64,000 bases of DNA from Streptomyces griseus (lineage in GTDB: Bacteria > Actinomycetota > Actinomycetes > Streptomycetales > Streptomycetaceae). Location: the NCBI RefSeq assembly GCF_001715295.1, contig NZ_MDKB01000002.1, forward strand, positions 1,448,313 through 1,512,312, in the 5' to 3' direction. The notes under the pieces were generated by a model. It ran no database searches. It was not told the DNA's origin and saw only the letters and a program-made list of their open reading frames with translations. The translations under genes were made by a program, and so were the position numbers. Below are positions 54,658-62,307 of the stretch, piece by piece. Position 1 is the first letter of the stretch. Each line of letters opens with the position of its first letter.

Positions 54658-54729
54658 GCGGGTGTAGTTCAGTAGTAGAACATCCCCCTTCCAGGGGGAA
54701 GGCGCAGTGTGCAATTCCTGTCACCCGCT
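54658..54729 (+). tRNA. tRNA-Gly (TCC) with non-canonical D- and T-loops
   Basis: 72 nt; acceptor GCGGGTG/CACCCGC, discriminator T, anticodon loop CTTCCAG giving TCC. The D-loop is AGTAGTA where tRNA-Gly normally has AATGGTA, so G18 is A. The T-arm reads GCAGT-GTGCAATT-CCTGT: the stem has G49-T65 and A51-T63, a T53/C61 mismatch, and no TTC motif in the loop. GTGC in place of GTTC and loss of G18G19 are the features reported for staphylococcal tRNA-Gly that feed peptidoglycan bridges and avoid EF-Tu. Streptomyces peptidoglycan has a single Gly bridge, so a cell-wall role is a reasonable but unproven inference. Confidence 0.85.
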
Positions 54730-54808
54730 CTGCACTGCCTTACCGGATCACTTCGTGGATCAGGTAGAGTGGTGAACGCGCCACCGGTGAAAGCCGAGTG
54801 GTAGCAAT

Positions 54809-54881
54809 GCGGACGTAGCTCAGTTGGTAGAGCGCAACCTTGCCAAGGTTGAGGTCGCCAGTTCGAACCTGGTCGTCCGCT
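54809..54881 (+). tRNA. tRNA-Gly (GCC), copy 1
   Basis: A 73-nt canonical cloverleaf: acceptor GCGGACG/CGTCCGC, D-loop with GG, anticodon GCC, T-loop TTCGAAC, discriminator T. It is a useful contrast to the preceding TCC gene. Confidence 0.95.
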
Positions 54882-54889
54882 CTTGTTCC

Positions 54890-54923
54890 AAAGGCCCCGG
54901 TCGGATATCCGACCGGGGCCTTT
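54890..54923 (+). terminator. Terminator of tRNA-Gly copy 1
   Basis: AAAGGCCCCGGTCGGA (54890-54905) pairs perfectly with its complement at 54908-54923. Confidence 0.85.
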
Positions 54924-55049
54924 GACGTGCTTCCCCACCAGCGGCCCGGACGTGGTGCGGCATGAGCCGCACCACGACGTCGGGGCTGCCCCGCCCCTCG
55001 AGTGTGGCGACCTTCACAGCGCGGCTCTGCGCCTGAGGCGCCGGCGGCG

Positions 55050-55358
55050 CCCGGGCGTTCGTATCGAAGACAGCCGGCGGCCGGCCGGAACCGCCAGGGC
55101 GTCGTACGCGGAAACCGCGGTGCGGGGCCGGAGTTGGACGCCGAAGCGATCCGCCCCGAAGCCCCTCCCCTCCCCTCGCCGCGGCAGGCCGGGGAACGGG
55201 CGTGGGCGGGGGAGGACGTGCCCGTCGCGGAGATCGCGGAGCGGGCCTCGCTCCCGCCGCGGACGGTACGCACCCACCCGTCGTGAGCCGTCCCCCACCC
55301 GGGTACGGAGAAGCTCCGTGCTGCGGTGCGTCTCACGCGGGAGCGAGGTTGGGTATAG
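55050..55358 (+). pseudogene. Remnant of a LuxR-family (NarL/DesR-type) response regulator
   Basis: One frame ending at TAG 55356-55358 reads VPVAEIAERASLPPRTVRTH, the LuxR-type HTH, then an in-frame TGA (55284-55286), then KLRAAVRLTRERGWV, the usual C-terminus of these regulators. Upstream, linker-like sequence (GAGPELDAEAIRPE) is in frame, while receiver-like fragments (GVRIEDS) lie in another frame, and no start or phosphoacceptor domain survives. In S. coelicolor a two-component pair is recalled at about this place (SCO4072-4073), so this is likely the last trace of it. The 450-bp gap 54924-55380 holds nothing else. Confidence 0.6.
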
Positions 55359-55380
55359 TAGGCACCGCGCCACGGCGCAT

Positions 55381-55453
55381 GCGAACGTAGCTCAGCTGGT
55401 AGAGCGCAACCTTGCCAAGGTTGAGGTCGCGAGTTCGAACCTCGTCGTTCGCT
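55381..55453 (+). tRNA. tRNA-Gly (GCC), copy 2
   Basis: 73 nt; acceptor GCGAACG/CGTTCGC, anticodon GCC, T-loop TTCGAAC, discriminator T. It differs from copy 1 in the acceptor and T-stems. Its -10-like TATAGT (55354-55359) overlaps the stop of the response-regulator remnant. Confidence 0.95.
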
Positions 55454-55459
55454 CCGTAC

Positions 55460-55494
55460 AGGAAGGCCCCGGTCATCACGACCGGGGCCTTCCT
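55460..55494 (+). terminator. Terminator of tRNA-Gly copy 2 and purC
   Basis: AGGAAGGCCCCGGTC (55460-55474) pairs perfectly with its complement at 55480-55494. It is placed between convergent tRNA-Gly and purC and is symmetrical enough to serve both. Confidence 0.85.
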
Positions 55495-55498
55495 GCTG

Positions 55499-56428
55499 TC
55501 ACCTCTGCGGTGCGGCCGACCAGCTGATGCCCGTCAGGTGGGCGTAGGCGTCCAGGTACTTGGCCCGGGTCGCGTCCACGATCTCCTGCGGCAGCGCGGG
55601 CGGCGGCTGCTCGCCGTGCCGGTCCCAGCCGGAGGCCGCCGAGGTCAGCCAGTCCCGCACGAACTGCTTGTCGTACGAGGGCTGCGGCCTGCCCGGCTCC
55701 CAGGTCTCGGCAGGCCAGAAGCGCGACGAGTCCGGGGTCAGCACCTCGTCCGCGATGATCAGCTCCTCACCGCCGTCCGCGGTGGGCGCGAAGCCGAACT
55801 CGAACTTCGTGTCGGCGAGGATGATGCCGCGCTCGCGGGCGATGTCGCGGGCCCGGCCGTAGACGGCGAGTGTGGTCTGCCGCAGCGCCGCAGCGGTCTC
55901 GGGGCCGACCTCGCGGGCGACCTCCTCGTACGAGACGTTCTCGTCGTGGTCGCCGACGGCGGCCTTGGTCGCCGGGGTGAAGATCGGCCCCGGGAGTTCG
56001 GACCCGTCGACCAGGCCCTCCGGAAGGCCGAGACCGCAGACCGTGCGCGTCGCCTCGTACTCGGCGAGGCCCGAACCGGTCAGGTAACCGCGCGCCACGC
56101 ACTCGACGGGGACCATGCGCAGGGAGCGGCAGACGAGGGTCCGCCCGGCCCAGTCGGCGGGGGCCCCGGCGGGGAGCTCCGTGGACAGGACGTGGTTCGG
56201 GACGAGATCGGCGAGCTGGTCGAACCACCACAGCGACAGCTGGGTGAGGACCCTGCCCTTGTCCGGGATCTCGGTGGGCAGGACCCAGTCGTACGCGGAG
56301 ATACGGTCACTGGCGACCATGACCAGGTCACCCGCCTCGTTCCGGTACAGGTCGCGCACCTTGCCGGTGTGCAGGTGGGTGAGCCCCGGCACCTGCACGG
56401 GCTCGGGCTTTTCTACGAAACCGGACAC
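55499..56428 (-). CDS. purC: SAICAR synthetase
   Basis: A 309-aa phosphoribosylaminoimidazole-succinocarboxamide synthase, adding aspartate to CAIR with ATP. Motifs: GKVRDLYRNEAGDLVMVASDR at the start (nucleotide loop), VECVARGYLTGSG, and ADTKFEFGF with ELIIADEVLTPDSSRFW. GTG 56428 with GGAGG a few bases upstream. The dimethylformamidase-like gene lies 107 bp behind it on the same strand. Confidence 0.96.
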   Translation of the reverse strand: MSGFVEKPEPVQVPGLTHLHTGKVRDLYRNEAGDLVMVASDRISAYDWVLPTEIPDKGRVLTQLSLWWFDQLADLVPNHVLSTELPAGAPADWAGRTLVCRSLRMVPVECVARGYLTGSGLAEYEATRTVCGLGLPEGLVDGSELPGPIFTPATKAAVGDHDENVSYEEVAREVGPETAAALRQTTLAVYGRARDIARERGIILADTKFEFGFAPTADGGEELIIADEVLTPDSSRFWPAETWEPGRPQPSYDKQFVRDWLTSAASGWDRHGEQPPPALPQEIVDATRAKYLDAYAHLTGISWSAAPQR

Positions 56429-56535
56429 GCTGCCTCCGCGTAGGTTGATCCAGGAGTCGGTCCGATTGTCCCGCATGGAGCCGGTCCGCGCCGCCAGGGG
56501 TGGCCTGCGGCGGACGCCGCCGGTGTCCGGCTCCC

Positions 56536-57999
56536 TCAGTCCCGCTTGCAGATCCGGTCGAGCAGGTTGGCCGTGGCCCGCTGGATACGGGGGTCGACGT
56601 GGCCGGGCCGGTCCAGGGCCGGGGACCACGCGAAGGTGCCCGAGGCGAAGACGAGGGCTCCCGAAGGGGCTCGGTACAGCGAGGTCTCCTGGTGCCGGGT
56701 GGCTCCGTCGCCGTCCTGGTAGGGGGAGTGGGCGAGCAGGAGGCGGTTGTCGTGCTCGGGCAGCGTCGTACGCGGGAAGTACCGGTCGGCCTCACCGGCG
56801 ACCAGCCCGTCGATCTCGTCGCCCTCGGCCGCCCCGGTCGCCTCCCAGAGCCAGTGACCGGCGTTGCGTACGACCAGGGGATGGGGCTCGGGGACCCGTC
56901 CCGCGTACTGGATGCCGAGGAGCTGCTGTTCGGCGCGGTCGACCTCGCGCCAGAGCGCGGACTTCCCGGGGCCCCGGCGCTTGTGGCAGGTGAGGAGGCG
57001 GTCGGGGACGCCCGGGGCGGACGGGGAGAGGCCGACCTGCCAGTACATGGTGTTCGCGGAGAGGAAGACGAGCGACGTGCCGGTGTCCCGGGCGAGCTCG
57101 GCGGTGCGGCGCATGGGCAGCGACCAGTACTCGTCGTGGCCGGGGAAGACCAGGCCCCGGTAGCGGCTGGGATCGACGCGCCCCGCGTGCAGGTCCCGGG
57201 CGTCGGCGTACGCCAGGTCGTAGCCGTAGCGCTCGGCCCAGCGGATGAAGTCGTACGCGTGGCCGACGTGGAGCGGGAGGCCCGCGCCCGCGTAGGGGCG
57301 GTCGAAGGAGATGGTGGCGGCCGCGTCCTCCTCGCCCAGCAACCGCCCCCGCTCGTCCCAGGCGTGGTAGAGGCTTGCGCCGGTACGGCCGTCCTCCGGA
57401 TAGAGGTTGTAAGCCTGCCAGGTGATGTCGGGGAGCAGGAGCAGCAGGTCCGCCGGGTGGTCGTCGCGAACCGTGAAGGGGATGTGCGAGCGGTATCCGT
57501 CGGCGGTGGTGAGGACGGCGACGTACGCGCCGACCGACCAGTAGCCGGGGATCTGCAGGCGCCAGGAGAGCCACCAGTGGTGGCAGGAGACGGTCCGCTC
57601 GGCGGTGAGCGGTGCCGGCTGGACGATGCCGGACAGACGGGGGCTCGTGGTGATCTTCGCGGCGCCGTCGCCCGCGTAGTGGCCGATGCGGTAGACGTCG
57701 ACGGAGAACTGCTGCGGCGGGTCCACGGTGATGTGGAAGTCGATCGCCTCACCGGGGGCCGCGGCGCCCGGCGACGCGAAGCCTTTGATCTGCTGGTGGA
57801 CGTCGTCCGCAGTACGGGTGCCGCCCCCGGCTCCGCCGCGGCCGAGGTCGGGGTCGGCGTACCAGGGGACGACCTGGCCCGTGTCGTCGAAGTAGTTCTC
57901 GCTGCCCCGTAGCCAGGGCAGCGGGCCCTGCCCGAAGGGGTCGCTCACGGCGTGCGCGAGGGCACCTGATTCCCATCGCCGGATCTGCTCCGCCCCCAT
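56536..57999 (-). CDS. N,N-dimethylformamidase beta-subunit-like protein
   Basis: A 487-aa protein with no signal peptide. It is recognisable by DVYRIGHYAGDGAAKI, LLLLPDITWQAYNLYPEDG and GLVFPGHDEYWSLPMR, blocks shared with the large subunit of N,N-dimethylformamidase. The iron-ligand Tyr/Glu region and the C-terminal glutamine-amidotransferase-like fold appear complete. Whether it hydrolyses formamides here is unknown, since no small alpha subunit lies nearby. Commonly found between purC and purD in Streptomyces. Confidence 0.8.
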   Translation of the reverse strand: MGAEQIRRWESGALAHAVSDPFGQGPLPWLRGSENYFDDTGQVVPWYADPDLGRGGAGGGTRTADDVHQQIKGFASPGAAAPGEAIDFHITVDPPQQFSVDVYRIGHYAGDGAAKITTSPRLSGIVQPAPLTAERTVSCHHWWLSWRLQIPGYWSVGAYVAVLTTADGYRSHIPFTVRDDHPADLLLLLPDITWQAYNLYPEDGRTGASLYHAWDERGRLLGEEDAAATISFDRPYAGAGLPLHVGHAYDFIRWAERYGYDLAYADARDLHAGRVDPSRYRGLVFPGHDEYWSLPMRRTAELARDTGTSLVFLSANTMYWQVGLSPSAPGVPDRLLTCHKRRGPGKSALWREVDRAEQQLLGIQYAGRVPEPHPLVVRNAGHWLWEATGAAEGDEIDGLVAGEADRYFPRTTLPEHDNRLLLAHSPYQDGDGATRHQETSLYRAPSGALVFASGTFAWSPALDRPGHVDPRIQRATANLLDRICKRD

Positions 58000-58184
58000 G
58001 CTGCGCCCCTCCCTCGTCCCCCGGACTTCCTGACGCGCCGGATTCCGGCGTCGGCCACCAGCACATCACATATCGCATGCGGTCCGTCACCGTTCGTCGC
58101 GAATCGGCATGCACAAAACCGTTTCTTCCGCATCATTGGTGCCGAATCGAGCACGCCTCGGCGTCAGAGTGAACGGCCGGTCGT

Positions 58185-60167
58185 TCAGATAAGGCGTACG
58201 GGTTCGTCCGGGCGGACGCCCACCGAGGTGAGCCAGACGCGCAACGGCTCCGCATCGCCGTCCTCGACGAGGCTGAGGACGGGTCCGCCGAGATCCGACC
58301 GGCGCCCCCCGTCCACGAGCAGCGCGGGGCCGTCCAGCCAGTCCAGGCCGGGCACCGCCCCCGCGGTGTCGACGGCGGCGCAGCAGACCATGGCCACGAC
58401 GTGGTCGGCGAGGAGTTCCGTACCCGTGCGGGGCGGCTGGAGCGGGAGGACGGGGAGGGGGGCGGAGCCCCAGGCGTCGAGGGGGTCCACGGCGTCCGCG
58501 CCTGCCTGCTTGCCGCTCACCCGGGTGCTGTCGGCCCGGAGCTGGTCGGTCCCGGGGTGGTCGGCCTGGGGGCCGTCCGGCTGGAGGCGGTCCGCGTGCG
58601 TCCGGTCCGCGTGCGGGTCGTCCGCGTGTGTGTCGTCCGCGCGGCGGGGTTCCGGGCCGGGGGTGCCCGCCCGGACGGGATTCTTCCGGCCGGCGTCCAC
58701 GGGCTTGCCGTCCCCGCGCCCGCCGCTCCTGCGCCTGCCGGCCGTACGCCTGCCCGTCCTGCACCTGCCGGCCCGGCGTTCCTCCGAGGCGTCCGCGGTG
58801 GTCCGCGGGGCGGAGCCGGCCTCGTCGCGCGCCACGGCGGCGCCGAGGGCGGCCGCCAGCTCCTCGCTGCTCGCACCGGGCCCCGCGAGGTGGTCGATGA
58901 CGCGGGCCAGGGTGGGCACGGCGGGGCCGTCCGCCACCGGTGCGCCCGACGCCCCGACGGAGACGCTCGACGCCACCCCCATGGTGTCGAGGACGTGGTT
59001 GAGACGGGCGGCCTCGGTACGCCACTTCAGGCCGACGATCTCTTCCGGGTACTGCTGCCAGTCGACGGGGGCCCAGCCGGGGCCGGCTGCCGCCGGGCCA
59101 CCGTGGAAGAGCCGCGCGGCCAGCAGGGAGGCCGCCTCGTCGGCCGCGCCCGGTTCCTCGATGAGGTGGCAGGCGGGGCGCTCCCCCAGGCGTGAGGCGA
59201 AGCCCTCGGCCAGCCGGTCGCGCCGGGAGAGTTCCGTGAGCGCGGAGACGACGCCGACGTCGAGCGCGGAGGGCCAGCGGCCCATCCGCCAGGCGGGCAG
59301 CGCCACGCGGGTCAGCAGCCGGTCCCAGCCCGCGTAGGCGAGGCCGACCTGCTCCTGGGCGGCGATCCGCAGCCCGTAGTCCACCTCCTGCGCGCGCGCA
59401 GAGGCGGCGGCGGCGACGCAGCGCTCCATCTCGGCGGCGTGGCCGCGGCAGCCGCGCAGCAGAATCCGGGCGATCCGCCCCACGAAGGCTGCCGGGATCC
59501 GGCGCACGAACCGCCCGCCGGATGCGGAGGCGTCGGCGACCGCCGCGTCCAGACCGCGTACGAAACGGCGGGCGGCGGCTATGTCGGGGTGGGCGGACGG
59601 GCCGGTGCCCGCGACGACCGGAGCGAGTACCGCGCGCAGTTCGGCGACCCGCATCCACCACAGGAACGGGGAGCCGATGACCAGCACGGGTGCGGGACGC
59701 GTGCGGTGGCCGCCCCTGCCACCGGCCACCCCCTTCGCCCCCGGCCGGGCGGCCCGGTGCGTACGGTCCTCCAGCCAGCTGTCGCAGTCGGGGGTCAGCG
59801 CCACGGCCGACGGCGCCGGTACGCCGAGCCGGTCCGCCAGGTCCCGCACGAGCCGGTAGAGATCGGGCGCCGCCTCCTCGGTGAGCGGCACCGTGGGGCT
59901 GACCGCGGGTCTCGCCCGCGCCACCGTCAGGGCGACCCCCGCGGCGACCAGCAGCACGACGACGGCGCACGCCGCCACGGCCCAGCGGGCCGCGTCCCAC
60001 CCCGGGCCGCTGATACGGCCCTGGGCACCCGCCACGAGCAGCACGACGGCCACGGCCGCGGGCAGAACAGCCACGGCCACGGCTCTGCTGCGGATGCGCA
60101 GCAGAGCCAGGGCCCGGGCACGCGCCGCGTGCGCACCCTGCTCCTCAACCGAACCGGTACCGGACAC
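58185..60167 (-). CDS. Large membrane protein, M48-like architecture without zinc motif
   Basis: A 660-aa protein starting at GTG 60167. Two N-terminal transmembrane segments (about 27-48 and 62-82) are followed by a globular region resembling actinobacterial peptidase-like membrane proteins (DRLGVPAPSAVALTPDCDSW, PVLVIGSPFLWWMRVAELRA). No HExxH is present, so a protease function cannot be claimed. A charged, low-complexity insert at about 450-560 includes an Asp/His/Ala/Thr-rich repeat (THADDPHADRTHADR). A compact C-terminal domain follows. Function unknown. Confidence 0.7.
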   Translation of the reverse strand: MSGTGSVEEQGAHAARARALALLRIRSRAVAVAVLPAAVAVVLLVAGAQGRISGPGWDAARWAVAACAVVVLLVAAGVALTVARARPAVSPTVPLTEEAAPDLYRLVRDLADRLGVPAPSAVALTPDCDSWLEDRTHRAARPGAKGVAGGRGGHRTRPAPVLVIGSPFLWWMRVAELRAVLAPVVAGTGPSAHPDIAAARRFVRGLDAAVADASASGGRFVRRIPAAFVGRIARILLRGCRGHAAEMERCVAAAASARAQEVDYGLRIAAQEQVGLAYAGWDRLLTRVALPAWRMGRWPSALDVGVVSALTELSRRDRLAEGFASRLGERPACHLIEEPGAADEAASLLAARLFHGGPAAAGPGWAPVDWQQYPEEIVGLKWRTEAARLNHVLDTMGVASSVSVGASGAPVADGPAVPTLARVIDHLAGPGASSEELAAALGAAVARDEAGSAPRTTADASEERRAGRCRTGRRTAGRRRSGGRGDGKPVDAGRKNPVRAGTPGPEPRRADDTHADDPHADRTHADRLQPDGPQADHPGTDQLRADSTRVSGKQAGADAVDPLDAWGSAPLPVLPLQPPRTGTELLADHVVAMVCCAAVDTAGAVPGLDWLDGPALLVDGGRRSDLGGPVLSLVEDGDAEPLRVWLTSVGVRPDEPVRLI

Positions 60168-60605
60168 GGCCGGACGTCACCCCCTCTGCCCCCGCGACGG
60201 TGTTGGTCACTCCCCCACTGTGGCACCGGGCACCGACATCGCAATGCCGGTGGGCCAAGTGCCGGAATGCCTGCGCCGCACCCTAGTTGGGGCCTCGGCG
60301 GACGTCATCCGGATGGCTGAGCCGTCACCCGATGGAATGGCTTTGGGCAAAGCTGCTGACGCGCCGGGGTACGGCCGTCCGGTGATACGGCGGACGGGTC
60401 ACGTCGGGGAGCGAAGGGCTCTCCGTCACCCGGACAGGGGGCGGAGTACCGGGTCACCGAGGTCGGGCACCGCCCGGCCACGGCCGGAGGGTGGTTCGTG
60501 CACAGCCGCCTCCGCCGATCGTGGTCCGGACATGGCGGTGCCCGGCGCCTCCGGAGAGGGCCGGGCACCGAAGCCGCAGGAACCGTCAGGAACCCCTGGG
60601 GGCGC
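60168..60605. other. Intergenic region between purD and the membrane protein gene
   Basis: A 438-bp gap. The only clear element is the purD terminator at 60538-60569. The promoter of the membrane-protein gene should be near 60180-60260, but no consensus is evident. Confidence 0.4.
60538..60569 (-). terminator. Terminator of purD
   Basis: GGTGCCCGGC (60538-60547) pairs with GCCGGGCACC (60560-60569) across a 12-nt loop, 36 bp after the purD stop on the minus strand. Confidence 0.75.
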
Positions 60606-61859
60606 TCAGGCCTCCTCGGCGGCCTTGCGCGCGATGTCGGTCCGGTACTGGGAGCCGTCGAGCCTGATCCGCCCGACCGCCGCGTAGGCCCGCTCACGGG
60701 CCTGTGCGAGGTCCTTGCCGGTCGCGGTGACGGACAGGACACGACCGCCGGCGCTGACGACCTCGTCGCCGTCCTGCCGGGTCCCCGCGTGCAGCACGAA
60801 CGCGTGCGGAGCGTCCTGCGCGACCACGTCCGCGAGGCCCTCGATCGGGTCTCCCGTGCGAGGCGTACCGGGGTAGTTGTGCGAGGCGACGACCACGGTG
60901 ACCGCGGCGTCCTCGCGCCAGTGCAGCGGGGGGAGCACGTCCAGGGTGCCGTTGGCGGAGGCGAGCAGGACACCGGCCAGCGGGGTCTTCAGACGGGCCA
61001 GGACCACCTGGGTCTCCGGATCGCCGAAGCGGGCGTTGAACTCGATGACCCGTACGCCGCGCGACGTGATCGCCAGACCCGCGTACAGGAGACCGGAGAA
61101 CGGCGTGCCCCGGCGGCGGAGTTCGTCGACGGTCGGCTGGAGGACGGTCTCCATGACCTCGTCGACCAGCTTGGGGTCGGCCCACGGGAGGGGCGAGTAC
61201 GCGCCCATACCGCCGGTGTTCGGGCCCTCGTCGCCGTCCAGGGCGCGCTTGAAGTCCTGGGCCGGCTGGAGCGGGACCACCGTGGTGCCGTCGGTGATCG
61301 CGAAGAGGCTCACCTCGGGGCCGTCGAGGAACTCCTCGATGACCACCCGGTCGCAGGCGAGCGCGTGGGCGCGGGCGGTCTCGACGTCGTCCGTGACGAC
61401 GACACCCTTGCCGGCCGCCAGACCGTCGTCCTTGACCACGTAGGGGGCGCCGAAGGCGTCGAGCGCCTCGTCGATCTGGGCGGGCGTGGTGCAGACGTAG
61501 CTACGGGCGGTCGGGACGTTGGCCCCGGCCATGACGTCCTTGGCGAACGCCTTGGATCCCTCCAGCAGGGCCGCCTCGCGCGAGGGGCCGAAGCAGGGGA
61601 TGCCGACCGCGCGCACGGCGTCGGCGACACCGGCGACAAGCGGTGCCTCCGGGCCGACGACCACCAGCTCGGCGCCCAGCTCGCTGGCGAGACGCGCGAC
61701 GGCGTCACCGTCGAGCGCGTCGACCGGGTGCAGTTCGGCCACCTCTGCGATCCCGGCGTTGCCGGGGGCGCAGTACAGAGCGGTGACATCGGGGTCGAGG
61801 GAGAGAGAGCGGCACAGGGCGTGTTCGCGGGCGCCGCCGCCGATGACGAGGACCTTCAC
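60606..61859 (-). CDS. purD: Phosphoribosylamine-glycine ligase
   Basis: A 417-aa GAR synthetase, second step of purine synthesis, joining glycine to phosphoribosylamine with ATP. An ATP-grasp enzyme: N-terminal VLVIGGGAREHALCRSL, VVGPEAPLVAGVAD, LAAGKGVVV, and VIEFNARFGDPETQVVL (metal site). Normal length. It is separated from the other pur genes and has its own terminator; the minisatellite lies directly upstream. Confidence 0.96.
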   Translation of the reverse strand: MKVLVIGGGAREHALCRSLSLDPDVTALYCAPGNAGIAEVAELHPVDALDGDAVARLASELGAELVVVGPEAPLVAGVADAVRAVGIPCFGPSREAALLEGSKAFAKDVMAGANVPTARSYVCTTPAQIDEALDAFGAPYVVKDDGLAAGKGVVVTDDVETARAHALACDRVVIEEFLDGPEVSLFAITDGTTVVPLQPAQDFKRALDGDEGPNTGGMGAYSPLPWADPKLVDEVMETVLQPTVDELRRRGTPFSGLLYAGLAITSRGVRVIEFNARFGDPETQVVLARLKTPLAGVLLASANGTLDVLPPLHWREDAAVTVVVASHNYPGTPRTGDPIEGLADVVAQDAPHAFVLHAGTRQDGDEVVSAGGRVLSVTATGKDLAQARERAYAAVGRIRLDGSQYRTDIARKAAEEA

Positions 61860-61919
61860 GGGGTGCAGCCTAACCGCCGGGGGCCGGAGGCCTCGCCGGC
61901 CACCGCTCCGTGGACAGGA

Positions 61920-62300
61920 ACGGAGGGCCTCACCGGGCGCTGCCGCGTGGACAGGGACCGAGGGGCCGGGGTCTCACCGGGCGAGGTTCCGGGGACGGGG
62001 GCCGGAGGGTTCTTCGGGGCGAGGCCCCGTGGACCCGACCCGGGAGTCCTACCGGGCCAGGATCCACGGACGGGAGGTCGAGGGCCTCACCGGGGGCACT
62101 CCGTGGACGGGGAGCGGGGGCCTGCCGGGCGACGATCCGCGGAGGGGAGGTCCACGGCCTCACCGGGGGCACTCCGTGGACCGGGATCGGGGGCCTACCG
62201 GGCCAGGATCCACAGACGGCGGGTCGAGGGCATCACCGGGGGCACTCCGTGGCGGGGGCGGGGGTCCTTCGGGCGAGGCTCCGTGACGGGAACCTGGCGC
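61920..62300. repeat. Minisatellite upstream of purD
   Basis: About ten degenerate units of 35-44 bp, each carrying a variant of CCTCACCGGG followed by a GTGGACGGGG-type core. In the best-preserved part the units alternate as pairs, giving two 73-bp dimers (62088-62160 and 62161-62233) that both start CACCGGGGGCACTCCGTGGA. Since 73 is not a multiple of three, coding is unlikely. It occupies almost the entire gap between purD and dnaX (61860-62307). Confidence 0.88.
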
Positions 62301-62307
62301 CCCTCCC

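Noticed and set aside
54990-55286. Intact small HTH protein ending at 55286
   Set aside because: The reading frame clearly continues past TGA to the conserved GWV end, so it is better explained as a broken response regulator.
58185-60167. Active M48 peptidase
   Set aside because: The overall layout is similar, but no HExxH zinc motif is present.
61920-62300. CRISPR array
   Set aside because: Units are contiguous and degenerate without unique spacers, and there are no cas genes.
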